64,000 nt of DNA from Curtobacterium sp. TC1 (GCF_019844075.1 NZ_CP081964.1:1488001-1552000); one strand, 5' to 3'. Counted from the first letter of the stretch, positions 38,110-47,070 are shown. Notes: generated by a model from the sequence alone, not told the origin. Program-made: numbers and translations.

Positions 38110-40208
38110 GCGGAGCCTTCGCCGACTGGGTCACGCCCGGGTTCTCGGCACGCTTCCGGATCGGCGACGACCAGCCCGCCGCACTCGTGTCCTTCGTGCC
38201 GGCCGGTGGAGCGCTCGCCGACGGACCCGACGACCCGCAGCCGTTGGTCGAGCTGACCACGATCGGACACGGGCGGTTCCCGGGCGGGTTCCGGCACGTG
38301 GACTCCACGATCGGGGCGCGACTGCGACCCGTTTCCTGGCATGGGTCCGACGACGCGACCGATCCGTGGTTCCGGATCGTGCAGACGGACGCGGCCACGG
38401 GCCTCCAGGTCGAGTCGGTGTTCCGGGCGCGCGCCGACGTCCCGGGGTTCCAGACGTGGACCGAGGTGTCCGCCGACGACGGCGAGCACGTCGTGGACTT
38501 CGTGTCGTCGTTCGCGACCGGGGCGTTCCTGACGGACTCCGGGGTCGGCGTCGACGACCTGGCCCTCGTGCACGCGGACAACGACTGGGCGGCCGAGAGC
38601 CGGTGGCGGACCGATCCGCTGCGGTCGATCGGGCTGGCGGCGATCGACCGCGAGGCGCAGCACCACCCGCCCCGCAGCCGCGCGGTCGTGCAGAACCGGG
38701 GGTCGTGGTCGACGGGAGAGGCCCTGCCGATCGGGGTGCTGCAGGCGGACGGCGCTGTGCCGACTCCGTACGCGCTCGTGTGGCAGATCGAGCACAACGG
38801 GCCGTGGCTGTACGAACTCGGCGACACCCGGCGGCACGCGTACGTGCTGCTGAGCGGACCGACCGACCAGGAGCACCAGTGGACGGCCGTCGTCGCTCCG
38901 GGGCAGCCGTTCGTGTCCGTTCCGGTGTCGGTCGGGATCGCCGGCTCGGTCGGTGGCGCGTTCGAGGTGCTCACGGCGCAGCGTCGGGCGTTCCGGCACG
39001 TGCGCGAGGCCGACCGTGCCCTGCCGCTCGTGTTCAACGACTACATGAACACGCTCATGGGCGACCCGACCACCGAGAAGCTCCTGCCGCTGATCGACGC
39101 GGCAGCAGACGCCGGAGCGGACCTGTTCTGCATCGACGCCGGCTGGTACGCCGAGGGGCACTGGTGGGACACCGTCGGAGCGTGGGAGGAGGCTGCGTCG
39201 CGGTTCCCGACCGGGCTCGGGTCTGTCATCGACCACATCCGGTCGCGGGGCATGCAGGCCGGGCTGTGGCTCGAGCCCGAGGTCATCGGCATCCACTCGC
39301 CGCTGGCCGTGACCCTGCCGTCGTCCGCGTTCGTCCAGCACCACGGGGTCCGGGTCGCGGAGCACGGGCGGCACCTGCTCGACCTCCGTTCGCCGGAGGC
39401 TCGGGCGCACCTGGACGCGGTCGTCGACCGGCTGGTCGGGGAGCTCGGGGTGACGTTCTTCAAGATGGACAACAACACCATGACGGGGCCGTTCGCCGGG
39501 ATGCTCGACCACCAGCGGGCGCTGCTCGACTGGCTCGACGCCGTGCAGGCCCGGTACCCGTCGCTGCTCATCGAGAACTGCGCCTCGGGAGCGATGCGCG
39601 CCGACTCCGCGATGCTGTCCCGGTTGCACATGCAGTCGACCTCGGACCAGCAGGACCCGGTGCTGTCCGCGTCGATCGCCGCGGCCGCTCCCGCCGCGAT
39701 GCTGCCCGAGCAGGCGGGGAACTGGGCGTACCCGGCGCCGACGATGTCGCCCGACCTGTTCGAGCTGTCGCTCGTGAACGGGGTGCTCGGGCGGATGTAC
39801 CTGTCGGGCTACCTGAACGCGATGTCGCCGGCGCAACGGGCGGTCGTGCGTTCTGCGATCGAGGCACACCGGACAGTGCTCGAGGTCATCGAGTCGGCGG
39901 TGCCGGTGTGGCCGCTCGGGTTGCCGGCGTGGGAGGACCCGTGGCTCGCGCTCGGGTTGCGGGCCACGTCCGGGGAGCTGTACTTGTCGGTCTGGGCGCT
40001 GCCCGGTGCCGGCTCGTCGGTGTCGTTGCCGCTGTCGGGCTTCGCCGGGCAGGAGGTCGTCGTCGAGCCGCTGTTCCCGACGGCGCTCGGATCGTGGTCC
40101 GTCTCGTGGGAGGCATCGGCAGGCGTGCTCCACGTCGGTCACGGTGGTGCCACCCCGACGGCACGGGTGTTCCGCGTCCGACCGGAGGGGGCGGACGCGG
40201 AGCACTGA
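38106..40208 (+). CDS. GH36 alpha-galactosidase (second, divergent)
   Basis: 700-residue GH36-family enzyme clearly different from the one at 27677. The barrel has FCIDAGWYAEGHWW, nucleophile Asp455 in FFKMDNN and acid/base Asp514 in STSDQQD, with NCASGAMRAD as binding motif. The DNNT/STSDQQD pattern indicates another GH36 subgroup, so linkage or aglycone preference may differ (alpha-galactosidase or alpha-N-acetylgalactosaminidase). It is translationally coupled to the transporter ATPase (GTGA), which places a hydrolase inside the import operon. Confidence 0.85.
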   Translation: MSGAFADWVTPGFSARFRIGDDQPAALVSFVPAGGALADGPDDPQPLVELTTIGHGRFPGGFRHVDSTIGARLRPVSWHGSDDATDPWFRIVQTDAATGLQVESVFRARADVPGFQTWTEVSADDGEHVVDFVSSFATGAFLTDSGVGVDDLALVHADNDWAAESRWRTDPLRSIGLAAIDREAQHHPPRSRAVVQNRGSWSTGEALPIGVLQADGAVPTPYALVWQIEHNGPWLYELGDTRRHAYVLLSGPTDQEHQWTAVVAPGQPFVSVPVSVGIAGSVGGAFEVLTAQRRAFRHVREADRALPLVFNDYMNTLMGDPTTEKLLPLIDAAADAGADLFCIDAGWYAEGHWWDTVGAWEEAASRFPTGLGSVIDHIRSRGMQAGLWLEPEVIGIHSPLAVTLPSSAFVQHHGVRVAEHGRHLLDLRSPEARAHLDAVVDRLVGELGVTFFKMDNNTMTGPFAGMLDHQRALLDWLDAVQARYPSLLIENCASGAMRADSAMLSRLHMQSTSDQQDPVLSASIAAAAPAAMLPEQAGNWAYPAPTMSPDLFELSLVNGVLGRMYLSGYLNAMSPAQRAVVRSAIEAHRTVLEVIESAVPVWPLGLPAWEDPWLALGLRATSGELYLSVWALPGAGSSVSLPLSGFAGQEVVVEPLFPTALGSWSVSWEASAGVLHVGHGGATPTARVFRVRPEGADAEH

Positions 40209-40261
40209 GCCGGTGGTGACACCGGGTGGGCGCGCGTCGATGGCAGCGGCGTGCGTCAGAT

Positions 40262-40314
40262 GGTGAGCAGGAATGGTCGGGTCGCGGTGACGCACCCGAC
40301 CATTTCTGCTCACC
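40262..40314. repeat. Palindromic intergenic repeat, copy 2
   Basis: Arms GGTGAGCAGGAATGGTCGGG(T) at 40262-40282 and its complement at 40294-40314, 20 of 21 positions paired. It matches the element at 793-842, including flanking GATGGTGAGCAG. It lies between the convergent alpha-galactosidase (+) and response regulator (-) genes and probably terminates both. Confidence 0.7.
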
Positions 40315-40339
40315 AAGCGCGCGTCGGGAAGCGCGGGGG

Positions 40340-40966
40340 TCAGGGGAAGAGTCGGAGCTCCATCGCACGGGTCACGGCACGGGTGCGGTCGTTGACGCCG
40401 AGCTTCTCGAACACGTGCCCGAGGTGCGTCTTCACCGTCGTCTCGCTGAGGAACAGGGCGCGGCCGATCGCCGGGTTCGAGTTGCCCTGGGCGACGAGTT
40501 GCAGGACCTCGAGTTCGCGCGGGGTCAGGGACGGGCCCGTCGGGATCCCACCGGTGGCCCGCCTGACGAGCGCAGCCGCCGCCGACGGGGCCAGTGCCGT
40601 CTCGCCCCGCGCGGTCGCCCGCACCCCGGCGAGAATCTCGGACTCCGGGGCCGCCTTGAGCAGGTACCCGGTGGCCCCGGCCTCGATGGCCGCGAGGATC
40701 TGGTCGTCGGACTCGTACGTCGTCAGGATCAGGACGCGGACGCCCGGTTCCGCCGCGAGGATCTCCGCCGTCGCCGCATCACCGTCGAGCTCTGGCATCC
40801 GCAGGTCCATCAGCACGACGTCGGGGCGCTCCGCCAGCACGACGGACACCGCGGCACGGCCGTCGCTGGCCTGGCCCACCACGTCGATGTCGTCGGCGTC
40901 CTGCAGCAGCGCAACGATGCCCGAGCGGACGATCGGGTGGTCGTCGGCGACCACGACGCGGATCAC
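40340..40966 (-). CDS. NarL/LuxR-family response regulator
   Basis: 208-residue DNA-binding regulator. The receiver domain has the acidic pocket (ADDHP, residues 7-11) and phospho-acceptor Asp54 in VLMDLRMPE; the C-terminal LuxR helix-turn-helix (about 145-205) is LTPRELEVLQLVAQG...TVKTHLGHV. It overlaps the kinase gene's stop (ATGA) and is the last gene of a four-gene operon with an ABC exporter. Confidence 0.95.
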   Translation of the reverse strand: MIRVVVADDHPIVRSGIVALLQDADDIDVVGQASDGRAAVSVVLAERPDVVLMDLRMPELDGDAATAEILAAEPGVRVLILTTYESDDQILAAIEAGATGYLLKAAPESEILAGVRATARGETALAPSAAAALVRRATGGIPTGPSLTPRELEVLQLVAQGNSNPAIGRALFLSETTVKTHLGHVFEKLGVNDRTRAVTRAMELRLFP

Positions 40967-42219
40967 CGGGCCACCTCCGCCACGGGGTGGCGAACGGCGG
41001 ACGGGAGGCCCGGTGCGGCTCCGGTGGGCAGGGTCGCCTCGACGACGGTGCCCCGGCCCAGGGCGCTCGTGATCGTGCAGGTACCGCCGGCGAGGGCGAG
41101 GCGCTCGCGGAGCCCGCGCAGGCCGTGCCCGGCCGTCGGCTGCGCGGGGTCGAACCCGGTGCCGTCGTCGGTGATCCGCAGCACGGTCTGCTCTTCTTCG
41201 CGGAGCAGACGGACCTGCACGGAGGCGGAGCCGGCGTGCGCGCGGACGTTCGAGAGGGCCTCCTGCGCGACGCGGAGCAGGACCACCTGCGCGTCGCGAT
41301 CCAGTGCACAGTCGGACGCATCGACGGTCACGACTGCGCCGGTCTCGCGGGTGTGCCGTTCGGCGAGGCGGTGGAGGGCGCCGGCGAGGCTGTCGTGGGT
41401 CATGCCGGCTGCCCCGGCTGCGACGAGGACTCGGGATTCCTCGAGGGCGGCTCGGGCGGACTCCTCGAGGACGGTGAGTCGTTCCTCGAGCGCATCGGAG
41501 CGGTCGTTCGCCAGGTCCCCGCGGGCCCGTTCGGTGAGCATGACGATGCCGGCGAGGTTCTGCGCGACGGTGTCGTGGATCTCACGGGCCAGGCGCTCCC
41601 GTTCGCTCGCGATGCCCGCAGTGCGGTTCGCGTCGGCGAGGGACTGCTGGGTGGCGCGGAGTTCCTCGACGAGCTGGCGGCGCTCCTCGGACAGGCCGGC
41701 GACGCTCGAGATCCACACGCCCATCGCGCAGGCACCGATGACGCTGATGCCCTCGATGAGCAGGGTGCTGACGAGGGCGTCCGGGCCCTCGGAGACCTGC
41801 AGACCGATGCCGCTCACGACGCCGACCGCGATGGACAACAGGACCGCGGTGCGGACCCGCTCGGACTGCACCCAGACCAGCGGGAACACGATGCACTGCA
41901 CGAACGCGGTGCTCGGCACGACGGCCGGCAACACCAGGGCGGCGACGACGACGAGCGGCAGGAACGCGGCGGCAGCTCGGGGGCTGTCGTAGCCGCGGTG
42001 CCCGTACGCGATGTACGCCACGACGAGGACCACCACAGCGAGGTACGCGGGCCAGCGGGTCGACCACGGGGACCAGCCGAGCGCGGTGATCACGGCGGTG
42101 AGGAGCATCGTGCCCGCGAAGAACACGTGCAACCACCGGTTGCGCACCCACGTCTCGCCGCTCATGACCACAGCATCCCATCGATGCAGCACCGCGGAGC
42201 GGTTCTCCACAGGCCCCAT
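40963..42219 (-). CDS. Sensor histidine kinase, HisKA_3 type
   Basis: 418-residue membrane kinase. Five or six hydrophobic segments (about 30-175) form the sensor, followed by a coiled coil and the phospho-acceptor His215 in AREIHDTVAQN, then an HATPase domain with ITDDGTGFD and GHGLRGLRER. The start at 42219 overlaps the permease stop (ATGA); an ATG at 42165 is an alternative. It likely senses envelope or antibiotic stress together with the adjacent exporter, by analogy to similar clusters. Confidence 0.92.
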   Translation of the reverse strand: MGPVENRSAVLHRWDAVVMSGETWVRNRWLHVFFAGTMLLTAVITALGWSPWSTRWPAYLAVVVLVVAYIAYGHRGYDSPRAAAAFLPLVVVAALVLPAVVPSTAFVQCIVFPLVWVQSERVRTAVLLSIAVGVVSGIGLQVSEGPDALVSTLLIEGISVIGACAMGVWISSVAGLSEERRQLVEELRATQQSLADANRTAGIASERERLAREIHDTVAQNLAGIVMLTERARGDLANDRSDALEERLTVLEESARAALEESRVLVAAGAAGMTHDSLAGALHRLAERHTRETGAVVTVDASDCALDRDAQVVLLRVAQEALSNVRAHAGSASVQVRLLREEEQTVLRITDDGTGFDPAQPTAGHGLRGLRERLALAGGTCTITSALGRGTVVEATLPTGAAPGLPSAVRHPVAEVAR

Positions 42220-43028
42220 CAGGAGTCCTTGCGGTTCCAGCGGAAGGTGAGGGCGCAGGCCACCGTGCCCCCGACCAGCCACGCGACCAACACGAGCGTT
42301 CCGAGGGCGAGGTGCCACGCGCCTCCCGGCTCGGCGGACGCGAACGCGCCGGGCAGGAAGACGGACCGCATGCCGGACGCCATCCAGCGCAGGGGGAAGA
42401 CGGACGCGACGTTCTGCAGCCAGTCGGGCAGTTGCGTGAAGGGCAGGTAGACGCCGGAGATGAACTGCAGCACCAGGACGATGGGGACGATCGTGGCGGT
42501 GGCGCGGCGGCCCTCGCGGGGGAGCGCCGAGATCGCGATGCCGAGGACGCAGCTGGTCGCGATGCCGAGGACCATCACGCCCGCGAAGACGCCCCAGTTG
42601 CTCGCCGCGGTCGGGAGGTCGACGCCGAACACGAGGCTCGCGATCCCGAGCAGCAACGCCGTCTGCACGATGGTCGTGACGAGGACCATGCCGATCTTGC
42701 CGACGAAGTAGCTCAGGACCGGCAGGGGTGTGCCGCCGAGACGCTTCAGCGTGCCGTCGCTGCGTTCGGTGGCGATGTCGACGCCGAGGGACTGGGTGCC
42801 GGAGAGCAGGATGCCCGTCGCGACCAGCCCGGGCAGGTAGTAGGTGGCGTAGTCGACGCTGATCGGTCGCCCGTTGCCGGCGATGGCGCGGATCGGGTCG
42901 GCGTCCGCGAACGCGACCGAGAAGAGCGCCAGCATGATGATGGGGAAGAGGAACGTGAAGAAGACGGCGTCGGGGGCGCGGAAGTAGGAGCGGATCTCGT
43001 ACGAGATGCGGCTGGTCGCGGTGTTCAC
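42219..43028 (-). CDS. ABC-2 type exporter permease
   Basis: 269-residue permease with about six hydrophobic segments and the ABC-2 layout (large loop after helix 1, ERSDGTLKRLGGTPL, and SGVYLPFTQLPDWLQ near the end). GTG start overlapping the ATPase stop (GTGA). Daunorubicin/drug-resistance type; cargo unknown. Confidence 0.92.
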   Translation of the reverse strand: MNTATSRISYEIRSYFRAPDAVFFTFLFPIIMLALFSVAFADADPIRAIAGNGRPISVDYATYYLPGLVATGILLSGTQSLGVDIATERSDGTLKRLGGTPLPVLSYFVGKIGMVLVTTIVQTALLLGIASLVFGVDLPTAASNWGVFAGVMVLGIATSCVLGIAISALPREGRRATATIVPIVLVLQFISGVYLPFTQLPDWLQNVASVFPLRWMASGMRSVFLPGAFASAEPGGAWHLALGTLVLVAWLVGGTVACALTFRWNRKDS

Positions 43029-43864
43029 TGCTGGCCCACCATTCCGAGGTAGACGTCCTCGAGGGACGGGCGGATGACTTCGAGATCGTGCATGGCCGTG
43101 GTGCTGCTGCGGACGAGTGCGGTCGGGTCGGTCGTGCGTTCGTCGTGGTGTTCGCCGGCATCGTCGCGCCAGCGGACTCGTGGCGTGCGTGCTGCGGCGC
43201 CGCCGATCTCGTCGATCGGGGCGATGTCGAGCAGCTTCCCGTCCGCGATCACCGCGGCCCGGTCGGCGAGCTGTGCAGCTTCGTCGAGGTAGTGCGTGGT
43301 GAGCAGGATCGTCGTGCCCTCGTGCTGGACCTGGCGCAGGAGGTCCCAGAACTGCCGGCGGGCCTCGGGGTCGAAGCCCGTGGTCGGTTCGTCGAGGAAC
43401 AGGACCTCGGGGCGGCCGATGATGCCGAGGGCGACGTCGACGCGGCGGCGCTGGCCACCGGAGAGTCGGGCGATGCGGGTGTTGCGCTGGTCCGTGAGAC
43501 CGACCGCAGCGATGAGGTCATCGACGCTGCGGTGCTTCGGGTAGAGCGTCGCGAAGTGGTGCAGCTGCTCGGCGACGGTGACGTTCGGGGACTCGGCGCT
43601 GGTCTGCAGGACGATGCCGATTCTCTCTCTGTGTCGTCGGGACGCCTTGTTCGGGTCAACGCCGAGGACACGGACCTCGCCGGCGGTGCGGGAGCGGTAC
43701 CCCTCGAGGATCTCGACCGTCGTGGACTTGCCGGCGCCGTTCGGACCGAGGAGGGCGAAGGTCTCGCCGGGCTGGATGACGAAGCTGACGTCGTCGACGG
43801 CGACCTTGCCGGTGGCGTAGGTCTTGCTGAGGTTGTGGACCTCGATGGCGGGGGACTCGGGCAT
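43025..43864 (-). CDS. ABC exporter ATPase (daunorubicin-resistance type)
   Basis: 279-residue ATPase with Walker A GPNGAGKST, signature LSGGQRRRV, Walker B VLFLDEPTTGFD and switch His (LTTHYLD). The C-terminal extension (residues 225-279) is typical of DrrA-like proteins. First gene of the operon ATPase-permease-kinase-regulator; every junction overlaps. Confidence 0.94.
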   Translation of the reverse strand: MPESPAIEVHNLSKTYATGKVAVDDVSFVIQPGETFALLGPNGAGKSTTVEILEGYRSRTAGEVRVLGVDPNKASRRHRERIGIVLQTSAESPNVTVAEQLHHFATLYPKHRSVDDLIAAVGLTDQRNTRIARLSGGQRRRVDVALGIIGRPEVLFLDEPTTGFDPEARRQFWDLLRQVQHEGTTILLTTHYLDEAAQLADRAAVIADGKLLDIAPIDEIGGAAARTPRVRWRDDAGEHHDERTTDPTALVRSSTTAMHDLEVIRPSLEDVYLGMVGQQ

Positions 43865-44092
43865 GGGTCCAGCCTGGCCGGTGGGGTGCCGCGGGGGATC
43901 GGTGGGGGCGGTGGTGCTGCATCCTCCGATCGGGGGATGGTGCGAGCGCGTCGGTGGACGCGCTATCAGGTGCTCGCGCACGGAAAGGGCATGTTGTATT
44001 CCGAATATCTGCAACTTCAGATTTCGACGTTCTTCTGATTGGCTCCTGTCGAGCCGATCCGAGCTCGCTGTCGCAACCAGAAAGGCCGAACC
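43865..44092. promoter_or_regulatory. Divergent intergenic region with low-GC promoter island
   Basis: 228 bp between the exporter ATPase (-) and the bacteriocin gene (+). Bases 43990-44040 are much richer in A/T than the surroundings and hold TTGTAT (43994), a 17-bp spacer and TCAGAT (44017) as a possible promoter, plus the small repeat ATCTG-N6-CAGAT. The assignment is weak; the composition shift is plain. Confidence 0.35.
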
Positions 44093-44449
44093 ATGAACCG
44101 ATTCGGAAAGCTGTCCGCTGTCATCGCCGGGGTGTCGCTCGTGGGGGCGCTCTCGACCGGCGTCGCGCACGCAGCACCGGCCGAGGTCTCCTCCGTGACG
44201 AGCGGAAGCGCATCCGTCGATGGCGTCAGCACGAACGGGACGCAGGCTGTCGGTGGTGGTCTCTGGTCGTACACCGTGACCCGCGACAACGTCGTCTCGG
44301 CGTTCGAGAACCACCGCTTCATCCACAGCACGGCGGTCAAGTCATCGGGCAAGACGAAGTCCTCTGGGCTCGTCGCGAAGGGGCGGCTCGCCAGCGCCGT
44401 TCGACCGAAGGCGCTGTTCGGGAACCAGGCGTTCTGGGGCATCTACTGA
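44093..44449 (+). CDS. Lactococcin 972-family bacteriocin precursor
   Basis: 118-residue secreted protein. A Sec signal peptide (MNRFGKLSAVIAGVSLVGAL, cleavage likely after THVAHA-like GVAHA at residue 27) precedes a mature part with the family pattern: GGGLWSY, then VVSAFENHRFIHSTAV, and an aromatic end (GNQAFWGIY). Lactococcin 972 is a non-pore-forming bacteriocin that blocks septum formation by binding lipid II. RBS GAAAGG upstream. The next two genes are the membrane protein and ATPase that accompany this bacteriocin class, which strengthens the call. Confidence 0.82.
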   Translation: MNRFGKLSAVIAGVSLVGALSTGVAHAAPAEVSSVTSGSASVDGVSTNGTQAVGGGLWSYTVTRDNVVSAFENHRFIHSTAVKSSGKTKSSGLVAKGRLASAVRPKALFGNQAFWGIY

Positions 44450-46338
44450 TCCGGAGCTTCGCGGCCGCCACCGTCCTCGCGGTGGCGGCCGTACCCGTGC
44501 TCGTAGCCGGCCTCGTCGTGTTCGTGGTCGGGAGCGGCGAGGCGAGCGGGTACCTCTCCGCACGGACGATGATCGACGTCGTCGACCTGCCGTTCGGACC
44601 GACGAAACAGGAGCACGTCGAGCAGCTCACCGAACTGGCCGAGGAACACGACGTCTCGCTGGCCCTCGTTGTACCCGACCGCTCCGGTGCACCGAACTCG
44701 GTCGACGCGTATGCGTTCACCGGTTCGGTCGCCGAGCCGCTGTTCTGGGGGACGGTCGTCGAGCACCCTGCGAGTGACATCGGTGATGCCGTGATCGTGT
44801 GGTCGTACGCCGTCGACGGGACTCCTGACCAAGTACGGTCGTTCCTCGCCGCGTTGCACGGCGCGGAATTCAGGTTCGTGGATGCCACACCGACGGCCCA
44901 TGTCCTGGTCCCCGCGGTGATCCAGCAACCCGGCGTGCTGGCGATCTCGGCGTGCGTCGTGCTCGGGATCGTCATCGCACTCGTCGCTGAATCGGACCGG
45001 CGCGCGAGTCGACAGCGCCTTCGCGAACTCGCCGGGTGGTCGCCGAAGCAGATCGCAGCTCGTGAGTCTCTCGAGATCGTGGGGCTGCTCGTTGTCTGTT
45101 CCGTGCTGGTGTGCGGAACACTCGCCGTGTACCTGCTCGTCCGCGGGGCATCGCCGACGATCTGGTCGTTCAGCTCCGGGCTCGCCGCGGTGGTGTTCCC
45201 CATCACCCTCGTCAGCGTCGTCGGAGTGCACCTGGTCTGCTCGATCGCGGGCCGTCGCAGGTTCGGGAGCCTCGCGGCCCCGGTCTGGCGCCCGATCGTC
45301 GTCTCGCTGTGTGGCGTCGCACTCGTCGGCATCCTGACCGTGAACGCCGGCGCTGTCGCAGAGAACGCACGACGGGCGACTGCACTCGAGCGGTCGCTGA
45401 GCCGCGAGGCTCCGCACGGCGATGACGTCGTGCTGGGTGTCGGCAACGACACCATCGAACAGGAGCGAACGTTCGGGCAGATCGCCCGTCGAGCCCTCGA
45501 CGCCGGTACCGCGGGATTGGCGCAGACGACCTTCATGCAGGACGCCCTCCTGATCGCCGGCGACGCCGCTGAGCAGCTGACCGCTCCGAACCGCGACGGC
45601 GTGACCGTGCTGGTGCCGCGCAGCATGGCAGGCGATGCTGACGCCGTCGTCGATCACGTCCGTACGGCTTTCGATGACGGCTGGGAAGTGGACAGTGTTC
45701 GTCCGCCCCGAACAGTTCCGATCCGCCCCGAGGTGGTGGACACGACCGCTCCGATCGTCGAGTCCGCCGATCGATGGGTCGACTGGGTGACGCCACGAAC
45801 CACCGACTCGCTGGACGTCCCCGTGATCGTGGTGGCAGATCTGCGAGACCTCCCGCCCAACCGGCTCGGGACGGCGGCTCGCAACGGTGAGGTGCGGTTC
45901 GCCGACCGGTCGACGCTCCTCCGTGAACTCCGCGCCGCTGACCTGCTCGACGTCGTCACCCAGATCAACCGGGTCGGTGCCGTGCTCGAGCGCGAGCTCG
46001 CTGCCGTCCGCACCGAGCGGGTGGTCGTCATCGGGGCATCGCTCGGCGCCGTACTCGCGAGCCTGTTCGCTGCCGCCGCCCTGGTCGCCGACCACCGGAT
46101 GCGACGTCGACGCGCGGGACGCCTGCGATTCCTGGTCGGTCGCCACCCAGCCGTGCAGCACAGACAGTTCGTGTGCACCGCGAGCGGGATCGTCGCCGGA
46201 ACCACCGCCGTCGTGCTGCTCGGTGGTGGGACCGTCGATGTGCTCCACGTTGCCGGGACGGCTGGCGCCGCCGCTGTGCTCGCCGCTGTGGCCCTGTCGG
46301 TCCTGCTCGCTGCCACACACCACCGAGAAGGGACCTGA
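44446..46338 (+). CDS. Bacteriocin-associated integral membrane protein (DUF1430-like), start uncertain
   Basis: About 630-residue FtsX/MacB-like permease: an N-terminal helix, a large external domain, three helices (about 160-295), a second external domain and three C-terminal helices (about 525-630). Such proteins accompany lactococcin-972 genes and are linked with immunity or export. No ATG, GTG or TTG lies near the expected start: the frame enters from the bacteriocin stop, and the codon giving a natural basic N-terminus (IRSFAAATVLAV) is CTG at 44446, overlapping that stop. The next usable GTG is at 44482 and would remove the basic residues. I give the CTG-based extent with caution. Confidence 0.7.
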   Translation: MIRSFAAATVLAVAAVPVLVAGLVVFVVGSGEASGYLSARTMIDVVDLPFGPTKQEHVEQLTELAEEHDVSLALVVPDRSGAPNSVDAYAFTGSVAEPLFWGTVVEHPASDIGDAVIVWSYAVDGTPDQVRSFLAALHGAEFRFVDATPTAHVLVPAVIQQPGVLAISACVVLGIVIALVAESDRRASRQRLRELAGWSPKQIAARESLEIVGLLVVCSVLVCGTLAVYLLVRGASPTIWSFSSGLAAVVFPITLVSVVGVHLVCSIAGRRRFGSLAAPVWRPIVVSLCGVALVGILTVNAGAVAENARRATALERSLSREAPHGDDVVLGVGNDTIEQERTFGQIARRALDAGTAGLAQTTFMQDALLIAGDAAEQLTAPNRDGVTVLVPRSMAGDADAVVDHVRTAFDDGWEVDSVRPPRTVPIRPEVVDTTAPIVESADRWVDWVTPRTTDSLDVPVIVVADLRDLPPNRLGTAARNGEVRFADRSTLLRELRAADLLDVVTQINRVGAVLERELAAVRTERVVVIGASLGAVLASLFAAAALVADHRMRRRRAGRLRFLVGRHPAVQHRQFVCTASGIVAGTTAVVLLGGGTVDVLHVAGTAGAAAVLAAVALSVLLAATHHREGT

Positions 46339-46340
46339 CG

Positions 46341-47000
46341 ATGACCGAGCAACTGCGACTCCGCGCCGAGGGGATCGGGTACGACATCGCCGGGCGGACC
46401 CTCTGGGACGGCGTCTCGTTCCAGCTCCGCGCCGGGGAAGCCCTCGCCCTCCGCGGGCCTTCCGGGCAGGGCAAGAGCACGATGCTCCGCTGCTTGGGAG
46501 GACTCGAACAACCGACACGGGGGCGGATCACCATCGATGGCAACGTTCTGCAGACGGCAGGAGAGGGAGAACGTCGGGCGCTGCGCCGGGACACCGTCGG
46601 CCTGGTCATGCAAGACCACGCCGTCGTGCCGGAGTGGACGGTCACGCAGAACTTGCGGGTGTTGCGTCCGAGCGGCGTCGCCCGTGCCGAGCTCGGCGAC
46701 CGGATCGACGAGGCGCTGCGGATCGTCGGGCTCGGTGGTCGCCGTACTGCTCGTGCCGGGACGATGAGTGGCGGAGAACAGCAGCGGGTCGCTGTCGCAC
46801 GGGTCCTGGCGCAGCGACCACGGCTCGTCCTGGCCGATGAGCCCACCGCGTCGCTCGACAGCGAGAGCGCGGCCCGCGTCAGCGCCGGTCTGGACGCGCT
46901 GCGTGCATCCGGCAGCGCCGTCGTCGTGGCGACCCACGACCCTGCGCTCATCGCATGGGCCGGCGCGGAACTCGCGCTGGCAGTCGACGCGACCACCTGA
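46341..47000 (+). CDS. ABC ATPase of the bacteriocin locus
   Basis: 219-residue LolD/MacB-type ATPase: Walker A GPSGQGKST, signature MSGGEQQRV, Walker B LVLADEPTASLD and His in VATHDP. It starts two bases after the stop of the DUF1430-like gene. Together they form a MacB-like complex expected to give immunity or to secrete/extract the bacteriocin. Confidence 0.93.
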   Translation: MTEQLRLRAEGIGYDIAGRTLWDGVSFQLRAGEALALRGPSGQGKSTMLRCLGGLEQPTRGRITIDGNVLQTAGEGERRALRRDTVGLVMQDHAVVPEWTVTQNLRVLRPSGVARAELGDRIDEALRIVGLGGRRTARAGTMSGGEQQRVAVARVLAQRPRLVLADEPTASLDSESAARVSAGLDALRASGSAVVVATHDPALIAWAGAELALAVDATT

Positions 47001-47001
47001 C

Positions 47002-47043
47002 GGACGCCAGGCGCTTAGCGAGCTGGCACCGGGCCTCCCGTCC
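47002..47043. repeat. GGAC/GTCC-ended palindromic element, copy A
   Basis: 42-nt imperfect palindrome ending GCACCGGGCCTCCCGTCC (47026-47043). The same right arm and the same 42-nt length occur at 49786-49827. It lies between the bacteriocin ATPase stop and the DUF262 gene. Confidence 0.4.
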
Positions 47044-47070
47044 GAACGAAGCACCCATCGAAAGGCGACC

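Noticed and set aside
43954..44445. Extension of the bacteriocin membrane protein upstream through the bacteriocin gene
   Set aside because: The open frame continues, but the region encodes the bacteriocin in another frame; the extension has no membrane-protein character.
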